This document shows positions 25,195-33,498 of a stretch of 34,866 nucleotides of DNA, one piece after another. Below the pieces are notes generated by a model that saw nothing but the letters and a program-made list of their open reading frames with translations, had not been told where the DNA came from and did not search any database. How positions within the stretch are numbered: position 1 is the stretch's first letter; every line of letters begins with the position of its first letter. This DNA is from an uncultured Clostridia bacterium. GTDB lineage: Bacteria > Bacillota > Clostridia > Christensenellales > UBA1242. The DNA lies in NCBI GenBank assembly GCA_947589615.1, contig CANQBU010000001.1, positions 1-34,866 of the forward strand, in the 5' to 3' direction. The position numbers and the translations under genes were made by a program.

Positions 25195-26106
25195 ATGTTT
25201 CAAAAAAAGAAAAGGCAGGTAATTAAGTTTGAGCAAAACTTATGCCATGCAAAAGTTGATGACAATGATATTTTGTTTGTCCGCGTTTCCGACCAAATCA
25301 CAGATAAAGATGCGTTATTGGAAGTCCCATTAACCCATATTGCGTATGTGATAAAGGGTGGCGGATATGGCAAAGTGTATAAGAGCGGAACATATCCCGT
25401 TTTTGAGGATAACAAGGAAGTTAAAAATTGGCAACAGGGAATTTCTGTTGAAATAATTTACATGCCAAAAGACCCAAATGTTCCAATCAAATGGGGGACA
25501 AACGAAAAGATAAAGTATCGCGATGAGGTAAGCGGAAAGGTTGTGGGAGTTGCCGCGCATGGTGTATTCGATGTCTCAATTTCAAATCCCGAACAATTTT
25601 ACAGAAAGGTTGTTGGGGCAAGGCGGGAATTCAGCCTCAGAGAATTTCAAGACAGATTTAGTGCCAATGTTTTAAGTGAGTTCACCGCAATATTTTTTCA
25701 AACGATTGATGAACTTAAATTGACAAGTGACAAATTTGATGCAAATAAGAAAAGCATTCAGGAAAAAACGGGGAGACTGCTAAACAGAATATTTGAAGAT
25801 GAATGGGGAGTAAGTTTAAATAATTTCATCATTCAATACATAGGCGTTTCTGATATGGAGGTGGCAACTCGTGAAGAGGAAAAGCCTATTGAAAAACAAG
25901 AAGAGAAGCCAGTTCAAGCAAGATTTTGCCCATACTGCGGGGCACAGGTTCGTGAAGATGATGTCTTTTGCTCAAAGTGCGGAAAGAAATTGGAGAAAGA
26001 CAGCATAACTTGCCCATCATGTGGCAAAAGCAATAATATTTATGCCCAATTCTGCGTATATTGCGGCAAAAAAATAAGCGAGGGGAATCATGTGGAAAAA
26101 GAATAA
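25195..26106 (+). CDS. SPFH-domain protein with two zinc ribbons (YdjI-like)
   Basis: A 303-residue protein of the SPFH family often labelled virion core protein. Residues about 10-220 are the SPFH/band-7 domain (DILFVRVSDQ, EVPLTHIAYVIKGG, VVGVAAHGVFDVSISNPEQF, FQDRFSANVL, WGVSLNNFIIQYIGVSD). Two C-terminal zinc ribbons follow: C245/C248 with C259/C262 and C273/C276 with C287/C290. There is no membrane helix, so it would attach to the inner face of the membrane. In Bacillus subtilis the related YdjI brings the ESCRT-III-superfamily protein PspA to the membrane. Here it heads an operon with ESCRT-III-like genes, so a membrane-recruiting platform is the likely role (inference). ATG 25195 is chosen over 25168 because AGGAGG (25182-25187) lies seven bases before it. 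Confidence 0.88.
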   Translation: MFQKKKRQVIKFEQNLCHAKVDDNDILFVRVSDQITDKDALLEVPLTHIAYVIKGGGYGKVYKSGTYPVFEDNKEVKNWQQGISVEIIYMPKDPNVPIKWGTNEKIKYRDEVSGKVVGVAAHGVFDVSISNPEQFYRKVVGARREFSLREFQDRFSANVLSEFTAIFFQTIDELKLTSDKFDANKKSIQEKTGRLLNRIFEDEWGVSLNNFIIQYIGVSDMEVATREEEKPIEKQEEKPVQARFCPYCGAQVREDDVFCSKCGKKLEKDSITCPSCGKSNNIYAQFCVYCGKKISEGNHVEKE

Positions 26107-26407
26107 TGACAAAGGTTTAAATGACAGAAACTTGATTGAAGAATGCGAAAAGGCAATAGACACTTTAATAATTCTCGGCGAGGCAGACGATGAACTTGTT
26201 TCAAATTTGCGAGTTATTAAAGAAAAAGTCAAATATCTTGTTCCAAGCAATGATGATAAGATTTACGAATTTGACAGGAGAATTAAAAATCTTATTGACG
26301 ACATGCGAATAGCGCTTGTCAAGGCGGACAGAGAGTCATTGAAGAAAATTAAACTGATTTTGGCGGATTTGAGGCTTGCAATAGTAGAGCGAAATTCAAG
26401 GATTTAA
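26090..26407 (+). CDS. Small all-helical protein of unknown function
   Basis: 105 residues, predicted entirely helical by its heptad-like spacing (IEECEKAIDTLIILGE, LVSNLRVIKEKVKYLV, FDRRIKNLIDDMRIALV, LKKIKLILADLRLAI), apparently four helices. The start MWKK resembles that of the 196-residue protein downstream (MWFFKSK). I recognise no family. The gene overlaps the SPFH gene by 17 bases and is followed ten bases later by the first ESCRT-III-like gene, so it is made with them. It could be an adaptor or a shortened filament subunit; neither is shown. Confidence 0.8.
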   Translation: MWKKNNDKGLNDRNLIEECEKAIDTLIILGEADDELVSNLRVIKEKVKYLVPSNDDKIYEFDRRIKNLIDDMRIALVKADRESLKKIKLILADLRLAIVERNSRI

Positions 26408-26417
26408 AGGTGAAGTT

Positions 26418-27008
26418 ATGTGGTTTTTTAAAAGTAAATATGAAAAGTTATCTCGAGAAGAAGTGGTCGATGCGATTTGCAAACTTGAAAGTGAGACAAA
26501 AAGTATTGAAGAAGGGTTGACCTCAAAGCAGGAAGAGATAGACGAACTTATGGAAAAAGGGAGGACAGAAAAGAATAAAGAAGTCAAACTTTTCTATGCC
26601 AAAAAGATAAATGCACTTAAAGCGGAAAGAGAACAAAGTGTTCAAAGGGCATTGTATCTTATGTATAATGTTCAACTTATGAACAAACTTAAAACCTCAA
26701 TAGATGACAATCAATTCTTTAAAACCTCTTCAAAAATTCCTCTTAATAAGATGCTGGGCGACCAAAAAGCACTTGCAAAATTTTTAAACAAAACGCTGGG
26801 GACAAGGACAAAGGCGGAAGATGTGCTTACGTCAGCAGATGAAGTTTTCAAAACGCTTGAAGAGTCATACGATAAAAATGAAAGCATTTATGGGGTCAAT
26901 GACCAAGATGACGCACTGCTTTCTATGTTTGAGACAGAGGAGCAGTTAAACGAAGAAGAAGAGATGTTTACAGAAAGTGAACAAAAAGCCGGCAGAGGCG
27001 AAAATTAA
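26418..27008 (+). CDS. ESCRT-III-like coiled-coil protein, first copy
   Basis: 196 residues, highly charged and helical. The layout follows ESCRT-III proteins: a short aromatic/basic start (MWFFKSKYEKLSREE) that could insert into membrane; a long helical hairpin (about 13-50 and 52-98) turning at KGRTEKNKE and continuing FYAKKINALKAEREQ; shorter helices at about 113-125 and 130-152 (KAEDVLTSADEVFKTLEES); and an acidic tail (EEQLNEEEEMF). No clear MIT-interacting motif ends this copy. Similarity to known members is weaker than for the next gene, so the call depends partly on context. It lies 14 bases before that gene in the same operon and could form mixed filaments with its product (inference). 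Confidence 0.6.
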   Translation: MWFFKSKYEKLSREEVVDAICKLESETKSIEEGLTSKQEEIDELMEKGRTEKNKEVKLFYAKKINALKAEREQSVQRALYLMYNVQLMNKLKTSIDDNQFFKTSSKIPLNKMLGDQKALAKFLNKTLGTRTKAEDVLTSADEVFKTLEESYDKNESIYGVNDQDDALLSMFETEEQLNEEEEMFTESEQKAGRGEN

Positions 27009-27022
27009 AAGGAGAAAATTTT

Positions 27023-27580
27023 ATGTCAGCAAATAAAGAAATTGAAAAAAGAATGTTAATTAAGAGAACGATTTCATCAATGGAAAAACAAATCCAAAGA
27101 CTTGAAAATCAAAAGAAAACCTATATTGATGCGGGCAGACAGGCAAAGCAAAAAGGGTTAACAGCACAATATAACCTTGCTTTATCAGGGCTTAGAATGA
27201 CGATAAGCCAGCAGCGTCGAGTTTATGAAATGAAACTCAATTTTGAGATAACTTCGCAAATGAAGGATATGGCAAAGATGACCACCGATTTCCTTTCGGG
27301 AATGAGTTCTTTAAGTAAAGATATGATGAAACTCACAAAAGAGTCGGAGTTTAACAAAGTCCAGAAGCAATTCTCTGAAGCGATGGTTGGAATGGAAGTT
27401 CAAACTGAAAGAATGGAGGATTTCCTTGAAGAAACTCAGTCAACCTTTTCAAGCAACCTCAATAATGAAGAGGAGAGAAGCGAACTTGATGCCATGATGA
27501 CAAACGAGGCGGCAATCGGAACGGGAGTCGATGGCGAGATTGAAAAAGAACTTGAAGAACTTAAGAAAAAAATGTTTTAA
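27023..27580 (+). CDS. ESCRT-III family protein resembling CHMP1, with MIM1-like C-terminus
   Basis: 185 residues. A basic N-terminal helical hairpin (about 5-44 and 47-90) turns at GRQAKQKGLTAQYNLA, the position where ESCRT-III proteins have a KKGN-type turn. It continues through MKDMAKMTTDFLSGMSSLSK and a fourth helix containing FSEAMVGMEVQTERMEDFL (118-136). The VQTxxMED string is what I recall from the same helix of eukaryotic CHMP1 proteins. An acidic linker leads to a final helix at 170-183 (DGEIEKELEELKKK) that fits the MIM1 motif (D/E)xxLxxRLxxL(K/R) except that Ile replaces the first Leu and Glu the Arg. MIM1 helices bind MIT domains, and the next gene encodes an ATPase with a MIT-like domain. 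Expected: membrane-bound filament subunit disassembled by that ATPase. Family assignment is sequence reading; function is inference. Confidence 0.72.
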   Translation: MSANKEIEKRMLIKRTISSMEKQIQRLENQKKTYIDAGRQAKQKGLTAQYNLALSGLRMTISQQRRVYEMKLNFEITSQMKDMAKMTTDFLSGMSSLSKDMMKLTKESEFNKVQKQFSEAMVGMEVQTERMEDFLEETQSTFSSNLNNEEERSELDAMMTNEAAIGTGVDGEIEKELEELKKKMF

Positions 27581-27594
27581 TTTAAAGGAGAACT

Positions 27595-28908
27595 ATGCCT
27601 GATATCAGTTTTATGAATGAAATGTATGAAATTTATTATCGCAAAGCAAAGGAGTGCTATGACAGAAAGGACTTAATGCTTGCAAAGCGATATTATTTTC
27701 TTGCAGCAGAACAAATGTTAAAAATGGCTCAAAACAGCGAGAAACAACTCCAAAAGGCAAGATTCAGTCGGGCTAAAAGCCTTATAGATATGGCGGAGAG
27801 TATTCAAGCGGGAAAGAGAAAAATAGCAAAAGATGAGCCACAGGAAGAAGAGGTCAGCGTTTCACAGAATGAAAAAATATCTCTTGAAGAGGCACTTTCA
27901 AGACTTGCAAGGCTTGAAGGGCTTGAAAAAGTAAAAAGACAGGTTTGCGATTGGATTGACCAAATCAAAGTTTTTCAGATGAGGAAGGAAAGAGGAATGT
28001 CCGTTCCTGACATTTCCTATCACATGGTGTTCACTGGTAATCCGGGGACTGGAAAAACCACGCTCGCAAGACTTATGGCACAAATCTATTGCGCGCTTGG
28101 GATTTTAAGCAATGGAAATCTTGTTGAAGTTGATAGAAGTGGACTGGTTGCGGGCTATATCGGTCAAACTGCCGTAAAAACAAAGGAAGCAATCAAAAAA
28201 GCATATGGCGGAGTGCTTTTTATTGATGAGGCATATTCGCTTGCAAACGGCAATACAAACGATTTTGGTCAGGAAGCAATCGAAGCAATTTTAAAGGAGA
28301 TGGAAGACAAGCGAGATGACCTTGTTGTAATTGTTGCGGGATATGACGAGCCGATGGAAAAGTTTATAGCTTCAAACCCAGGTTTAAAATCAAGATTTAA
28401 AAATTTCTTCCATTTTGATGATTATAATGGTGAGCAATTATTCAATATTTTCCAGAAATTCTGCGAAGAAAATGAATATAGCATTGACTATTCGGCGGCG
28501 GAAGTTTTGAAAGAATATTTCCAATATCTATATGACCACAGAGATAAAAATTTCGGCAATGCCAGAGATGTGAGAAATTTCTTTGAAAATGTTGTGACAA
28601 TTCAATCCAAGCGAGTTGTTAATCTGCCTCAGCCATCGAATGAGGATTTACAATTAATAAAAATCGAGGACTTGCCAAGCTATGTAGAAGAGTTATTGAG
28701 AAATCAAGAAAATGACTATGACAGTTACGATTTTGACGATGGCGAGCCAGAAGAGAATGATATTCCTGAAATTGAAACGCTAGATGGGATTGAAAACTCC
28801 GAAGAGAGGAGCGAGTTAGGAGAGAATGATGATAAAGAAGAAATAGACGAAAACAATAAAGAGACAAATAAGCAAACAGAGGACATTTCGACCAAAAACA
28901 AAAAATAA
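27595..28908 (+). CDS. AAA+ ATPase with N-terminal MIT-like domain (CbbX/SpoVK-type core)
   Basis: 437 residues. Residues 6-72 form a three-helix unit matching the MIT domain of Vps4: YYRKAKECYDRKD, then LAKRYYFLAAEQMLKMAQ, then KARFSRAKSLIDMAESIQ. A linker leads to a AAA+ core of the CbbX/SpoVK family (LEGLEKVKRQV from about 107): Walker A GNPGTGKTT (148-156), Walker B VLFIDEA (207-213), sensor 1 VIVAGYDEPM, arginine finger LKSRF (264-268) and sensor 2 GNARDVRN (321-328). All catalytic residues are present. The last 70 residues are acidic and disordered. The core is not of the Vps4 clade, so a MIT domain on this core would be an independent invention. Role inferred: remodelling or disassembly of the ESCRT-III-like filaments encoded just upstream. 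Confidence 0.85.
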   Translation: MPDISFMNEMYEIYYRKAKECYDRKDLMLAKRYYFLAAEQMLKMAQNSEKQLQKARFSRAKSLIDMAESIQAGKRKIAKDEPQEEEVSVSQNEKISLEEALSRLARLEGLEKVKRQVCDWIDQIKVFQMRKERGMSVPDISYHMVFTGNPGTGKTTLARLMAQIYCALGILSNGNLVEVDRSGLVAGYIGQTAVKTKEAIKKAYGGVLFIDEAYSLANGNTNDFGQEAIEAILKEMEDKRDDLVVIVAGYDEPMEKFIASNPGLKSRFKNFFHFDDYNGEQLFNIFQKFCEENEYSIDYSAAEVLKEYFQYLYDHRDKNFGNARDVRNFFENVVTIQSKRVVNLPQPSNEDLQLIKIEDLPSYVEELLRNQENDYDSYDFDDGEPEENDIPEIETLDGIENSEERSELGENDDKEEIDENNKETNKQTEDISTKNKK

Positions 28909-28925
28909 TTTAAGGAAACCTAAAT

Positions 28926-31709
28926 ATGAAAGAAAGCACAAGATATTTGAGATGTAAAAACTGTGAAGGGGAAATGGATGTGCGTGAGGCAAAAAATGGG
29001 GTGCTAACCTGCCCATACTGCCGCACGATTGTTGTTTTGCCACGCAACGACTCATCTGATAAGACAAAAGCATATTTGAACAGCGGGAATCAAAACCTCG
29101 AATTGGGGCGATTTGATGAAGCTTACATAATGTTTGGAAAGGCGGTCGAAGAAAATGCGCAAGAGCCAGAAGGTTATTTCGGAATGGCACTTTCTAAGGC
29201 AAAAATCCAGTATTTAAAGGATTTGGTCAACAATAAACTTCAACCTATTTGCTTTGAGATAACTGAGAATAAATTCACCGATGATAAAAATTATCAAAAG
29301 GCGCTAGAACTTTCAAATCCCGATCAGAAGGAAATTTACGAGGAAAAAGGTTGTGCAATCGATAACATAAAAAGTAAATTTTTTCAGCTTAAAAGAAACA
29401 ATGTCGAGTATGACACATTTATATGCTGTAAGGTCACAAACGAAAATGGCGGAAACACGCAAGACAGCATGAATGCACTTAAAATTTATCATGAACTTAA
29501 AGATGCGGGATATAAGCCATTTTATTCGGAAGAGATTTTGAGGAATTTTGTGGGTGAAGACTATGAGGCAAATATTCTCTATGCCCTTTATTCAAGTGGA
29601 AGCATGCTTATGGTTTGCAGTGATGAGGAATATTTGCAAACAAAGTGGGTCAAAAATGAGTATACTCGCTTTATAACCTTACTCGAGCAAAAGGAAAAAC
29701 AAAGAGGAAGCATTGCATTTGTCTACAACGGCAAGCCTATTGAAGAATTTCCAGGCATTCAAGGCAAAGTTCAGGGGATAGATTTTTCAAAATTTAACGC
29801 ACTAAATCAAATAATTTCATTTGTAGAAAAATTTGCGGGGTCAAATAGATTTCTGGATTTTCAAAGAAAGGAATATGGCAAGAATAATGTTCAAAAGAAA
29901 AAGACTATAAAACGAGAAATTCAAAAACGCAATTTAAGTGTATCAGTAAGCGAAGCGGTCTCAATTTCAGACGAAGCAAAATTAAGGAATGCCCAAAAAC
30001 TGCTTGAGAAAGGGGATTTTGAAAATGTTTGCAATTTCTGCAATGAGATTTTAATGAGCAATAAATTCTACGGCAAAGCCTACTGGACATTGTTTTTGGC
30101 ACAAAATAAATGCAGAAGCAATGAGGAATTTATAAAGTCCACCACGCCAGTTGCAAACTTTTCTGACTTTGAGAAGGCAATCTCTGCAACAAGTGATAAA
30201 AGCGAGAGAGAAAAATATTATCAGTGCCTTAAAAATCGTATTCTTGAAAGTGGCGAGAAGGGGGATTTTGATGAATTTGTCGTTCTCCCTGAAGTAGAAG
30301 AGAAAGACCTGGCGGAAGCAATAGATAAAGTTTATGAAACTGCCAAAGAGCATGTCGATAAAGACCTTTTTGAAGCGGCAATTTCAGTGGAAAAGCACAC
30401 AAACAGATATGTAAGAATGAATCTTGGCTTTTTAAAACAATTGCCTATTGAGCAAAGAAAGCCATATTATGAGAATATTTTAAATGTCGATGCTGCAAAT
30501 CCCGAAGCACTATACGAAAATTTCAATATTGATAACAATCTATTAAGTGATGAGGCGGTTTTCGAATTTTACAGTGACAAGAAAAATCATGACACAATTG
30601 AAAACACATTATTTGCCTATGGCTTTAATAAATTTGCTTCCGATGACCTTAATAGAATTGTCCAAAATGGCGGCGACACAAAAAAGGGTTGCAGTATCTA
30701 TGACCTTATATTAAGTATGGTTCCAAAAGGCAAAAACAAAATTTTCGCCTACTATTTAAGCCAGGCAATAAGTTTCCTTTTTGCGGGAGAAAGGAAAAAA
30801 GGTCAATTTTATGTTGATTTCGAGCAACTTGAAAAATATAATAACGCTCTTATTTCAGTCGATCAATATAACTGCAATTGTTATGTAAATCGAATGCTTA
30901 TTGATAATAAGATAAAAAATCCGCTAGAACTTATGGACTGCCGGTCACTTTACGATTTTGCCGATTTCCGCCTTGCGGTCAACACATATGCCGAGCGTTA
31001 TCCAAATAAGACTAATGAATATATGCAATATGATGATGAACTCAAAGAGATAAAACAAATCCTTGCCACGCCAAAAATAAAACAGTATGTGCTTGACAAT
31101 TATGTCCCGAAAATGGAGTGGCTAAGTGGGAAGGCAAGGACGGACATTATTGAAATGCTGGACGGGAAAATGCAGAAGAGCGTAGGAAGTATACTCCGAA
31201 AAAATGAGTGCAAAGAATTAAAGGAACTTTGCAGTCTGCAAAAAGACGTCACAAAAGATGAAGACTTCGTTATGGCAAGAGATATTGCAAATGTGTTGTC
31301 AAGTCAAAAACTTCCTTCAAAAACACCTACAGAAACGGTTTCTTCACAGGCTGCCGCCCAAGCGGAAGAGGAGCCTGCACCTAAAGAAAGTGAGAGCCCA
31401 GATGAGGGGCAGACAAAAGATAAACAAGAAGTGCTAGAGCAAAAAGAGAGCGACAGGGAAATTAACGAAGTCACTCAAAATAATGAAGAGCAGAAAGAGG
31501 AAGAAAAAGAGGAAATAAGACTTGTAGATGAGTTAAATTCATTAAGCGAGCGCCAGCCTCAAGCGGCAAAAACAAATTATGAAACGCGAAGAAAAGAGGA
31601 AAGGCAGAGAATGAGAAAATTGACAATAAAAACAATATTATGGACCCTTTATGGCGTTGGACTCTTTTTCGCGATTGGAACACTTTTACTTTTTATTCTT
31701 TTAAAATAA
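28926..31709 (+). CDS. Tail-anchored zinc-ribbon / TPR / TIR-domain protein
   Basis: 927 residues. An N-terminal zinc ribbon (C10, C13, C29, C32) is followed by a TPR-like pair (about 45-95) and a TIR domain at about 161-300: YDTFICCKV, then GYKPFYSEEILRNFVGEDYE, then SGSMLMVCSDEEY. Its WVKNE at 241-245 is the WxxxE site whose glutamate (E245) is catalytic in NAD-cleaving TIR enzymes. About 550 residues of helical repeats follow, then a Glu-rich linker and a single membrane helix at the very end (about 907-926). The protein would sit in the membrane by its tail with the TIR domain in the cytosol. As last gene of the operon it is the probable effector: NADase or signal maker, or a scaffold (inference). 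A terminator follows. Confidence 0.85.
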   Translation: MKESTRYLRCKNCEGEMDVREAKNGVLTCPYCRTIVVLPRNDSSDKTKAYLNSGNQNLELGRFDEAYIMFGKAVEENAQEPEGYFGMALSKAKIQYLKDLVNNKLQPICFEITENKFTDDKNYQKALELSNPDQKEIYEEKGCAIDNIKSKFFQLKRNNVEYDTFICCKVTNENGGNTQDSMNALKIYHELKDAGYKPFYSEEILRNFVGEDYEANILYALYSSGSMLMVCSDEEYLQTKWVKNEYTRFITLLEQKEKQRGSIAFVYNGKPIEEFPGIQGKVQGIDFSKFNALNQIISFVEKFAGSNRFLDFQRKEYGKNNVQKKKTIKREIQKRNLSVSVSEAVSISDEAKLRNAQKLLEKGDFENVCNFCNEILMSNKFYGKAYWTLFLAQNKCRSNEEFIKSTTPVANFSDFEKAISATSDKSEREKYYQCLKNRILESGEKGDFDEFVVLPEVEEKDLAEAIDKVYETAKEHVDKDLFEAAISVEKHTNRYVRMNLGFLKQLPIEQRKPYYENILNVDAANPEALYENFNIDNNLLSDEAVFEFYSDKKNHDTIENTLFAYGFNKFASDDLNRIVQNGGDTKKGCSIYDLILSMVPKGKNKIFAYYLSQAISFLFAGERKKGQFYVDFEQLEKYNNALISVDQYNCNCYVNRMLIDNKIKNPLELMDCRSLYDFADFRLAVNTYAERYPNKTNEYMQYDDELKEIKQILATPKIKQYVLDNYVPKMEWLSGKARTDIIEMLDGKMQKSVGSILRKNECKELKELCSLQKDVTKDEDFVMARDIANVLSSQKLPSKTPTETVSSQAAAQAEEEPAPKESESPDEGQTKDKQEVLEQKESDREINEVTQNNEEQKEEEKEEIRLVDELNSLSERQPQAAKTNYETRRKEERQRMRKLTIKTILWTLYGVGLFFAIGTLLLFILLK

Positions 31710-31726
31710 ATTTTAACAAATTAAAT

Positions 31727-31764
31727 AAAAAAGCATATTGATTTTATCGTTAATATGCTTTTTT
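31727..31764. terminator. Bidirectional terminator ending the SPFH-TIR operon
   Basis: Perfect 13-bp stem, AAAAAAGCATATT (31727-31739) with AATATGCTTTTTT (31752-31764) and a 12-base loop. The A6 and T6 flanks let it work for the TIR gene and for the convergent ABC exporter gene. Confidence 0.9.
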
Positions 31765-31839
31765 AATATGTAAAGTTATTATATTTTTTCGCCCTTTTTA
31801 TCGGCTATATAGAAAAATTATCTTTTCAGTTAAATTATG

Positions 31840-33498
31840 TTAAATATTTAAGATTTCATCTGCCACCGACTCGATTCTTTTGTCGTGAGAAACTACGATT
31901 ATAATTTTGCCGTTATTTTTTAAATGTGCAAGTTCGCTTAAGACTTTTTGCACGTTATTTTCATCTAGGTCGTTGGTTGGCTCATCAAACAGATATATGT
32001 CGGCATCACGCGAAAGGGTGCGGATAAAATCGATACGTTTTTTCTCGCCACCTGAGAGTTTGGAGCGGACATCTTTTCCCTCTTCTTCGCGCTTGATGAG
32101 TTTTTGCAAATCAAATTCTTTGACAAGTCGCTTGCCTTCATTGTTCAATTCTTGATTAGGGTAACTGAGGTTTTGTTCAATACTTCTGTCAAATAAAATC
32201 GAGTCTTGAAACATATATGAAATCTTATTTGTATAATCTTCAAGCGAGGAAAGGGGATAAACGCCGTTTATCAAGATTTGCCCATTTTCAATTTCTTTTA
32301 GACCGCAAATTGCATTCAAAAACGAAGTTTTTCCTCCTCCACTTTGCCCTGTCAAAAGGTATACTTTGCCGCTTTCGAAACAGCCTTGATATGAATTTTT
32401 GAATTTTCCGAAATTGACGTGAATGTCAAGCACTTCCATTTTAGAGATATGCTCATTTTCAAGTGCTTCTATCTTATGCGCATGGGCAAGTTTCAAGTTT
32501 TCTTTTGTCGGATTAAGCTTTTCGAGATTGCAGAGTTTAATTGCCGAAGATTGAATGTCGCCGATTTGCCACCCCCAGTTTTCTATTGTGGACTGAATAT
32601 CTGAAAAGATTGTAAAGATCATGCTTATTGTGGCGACGGCCTGTGCTGTTCCATTTCGCATAATGAAAAGCCAAATCGCTAAGCCGATAGACAGAAACTC
32701 AAAGCCGATAATTGTAATCCAATACCAGAACCCTATTTTTGCCCGCGTCTTATGATACTTATAAAAAACTTTGTTTAAAAAGCCGAGTTGCCTTGTTTCC
32801 TCCAAATTGGAGCGTAGCATAGTGATAAGCGGAAGGTTTTGAGCGGTTGTCAAAATTTGATTGTTGACCTTTGCACTTGTGCCTTCGATTTTTTCCACAA
32901 CGGGATTTTGCAATTTCAATCTGATAAAAATAATTAGGAATATGCCCAAAATCATGCCTATTCCGATAAGCCCAACCACCCAATCTTGGGCGAATAAGAC
33001 GCCGACATTGAGGGCAATCGCAACTAAGTTTGTCACGATGTTCCAGCAGAAAGGTTCGACAAGATTGTAAACGCACTCAGTCGCATTTTGCACAATGTAG
33101 TTCACTTCGCCCAGCGTCATACCATAATCTGAATTTTTTCTTTTTTCAAGAAGAAGGTCTTGAGCCTTGATGTTGACGACGCAAATCATTTTCCTTGCAA
33201 AGATATCTATAGAATAGTAATGTATCATTCCCAGAATCCATAGCCCGAAATTAATTGCAAGAAGGATTGCGGTGATTGAAGCCGTAGGCAGGGAAGAGAA
33301 GTCTATAAACAAAAGTTTTACCGACTCGCCCGCAAGACTTGCAAGCACAAGGGGAGGGACAACGTTGAATAACATCCACGCCAATGCTGAAACCCATGAA
33401 AAAGCAAAAAGACTTATGAAGAGAATTCTGTCTTTTGTCTCCATTAATTTCCATAATAATTTTAAACTTTTAAAAATTCCAACTTTTTCTTTTGTCAT
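31840..33498 (-). CDS. ABC exporter, fused membrane and ATPase domains
   Basis: A 552-residue half-transporter. The N-terminal 330 residues hold six membrane helices in the ABC exporter pattern. The C-terminal ATPase has Walker A GQSGGGKTS, the Q-loop in YMFQDS, signature LSGGEKKR, Walker B IYLFDEPTNDLDE and switch His in VVSHDKR. The signature and ATP-binding residues are complete, so it should work as a dimer. The C-terminus stops soon after the H-loop, somewhat shorter than usual. Family members export peptides, lipids or drugs; the substrate here is unknown. The ribosome site is weak (AAAGAAA) and I see no clear promoter; it may be read from the phosphotransferase gene 84 bases upstream. 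Confidence 0.92.
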   Translation of the reverse strand: MTKEKVGIFKSLKLLWKLMETKDRILFISLFAFSWVSALAWMLFNVVPPLVLASLAGESVKLLFIDFSSLPTASITAILLAINFGLWILGMIHYYSIDIFARKMICVVNIKAQDLLLEKRKNSDYGMTLGEVNYIVQNATECVYNLVEPFCWNIVTNLVAIALNVGVLFAQDWVVGLIGIGMILGIFLIIFIRLKLQNPVVEKIEGTSAKVNNQILTTAQNLPLITMLRSNLEETRQLGFLNKVFYKYHKTRAKIGFWYWITIIGFEFLSIGLAIWLFIMRNGTAQAVATISMIFTIFSDIQSTIENWGWQIGDIQSSAIKLCNLEKLNPTKENLKLAHAHKIEALENEHISKMEVLDIHVNFGKFKNSYQGCFESGKVYLLTGQSGGGKTSFLNAICGLKEIENGQILINGVYPLSSLEDYTNKISYMFQDSILFDRSIEQNLSYPNQELNNEGKRLVKEFDLQKLIKREEEGKDVRSKLSGGEKKRIDFIRTLSRDADIYLFDEPTNDLDENNVQKVLSELAHLKNNGKIIIVVSHDKRIESVADEILNI

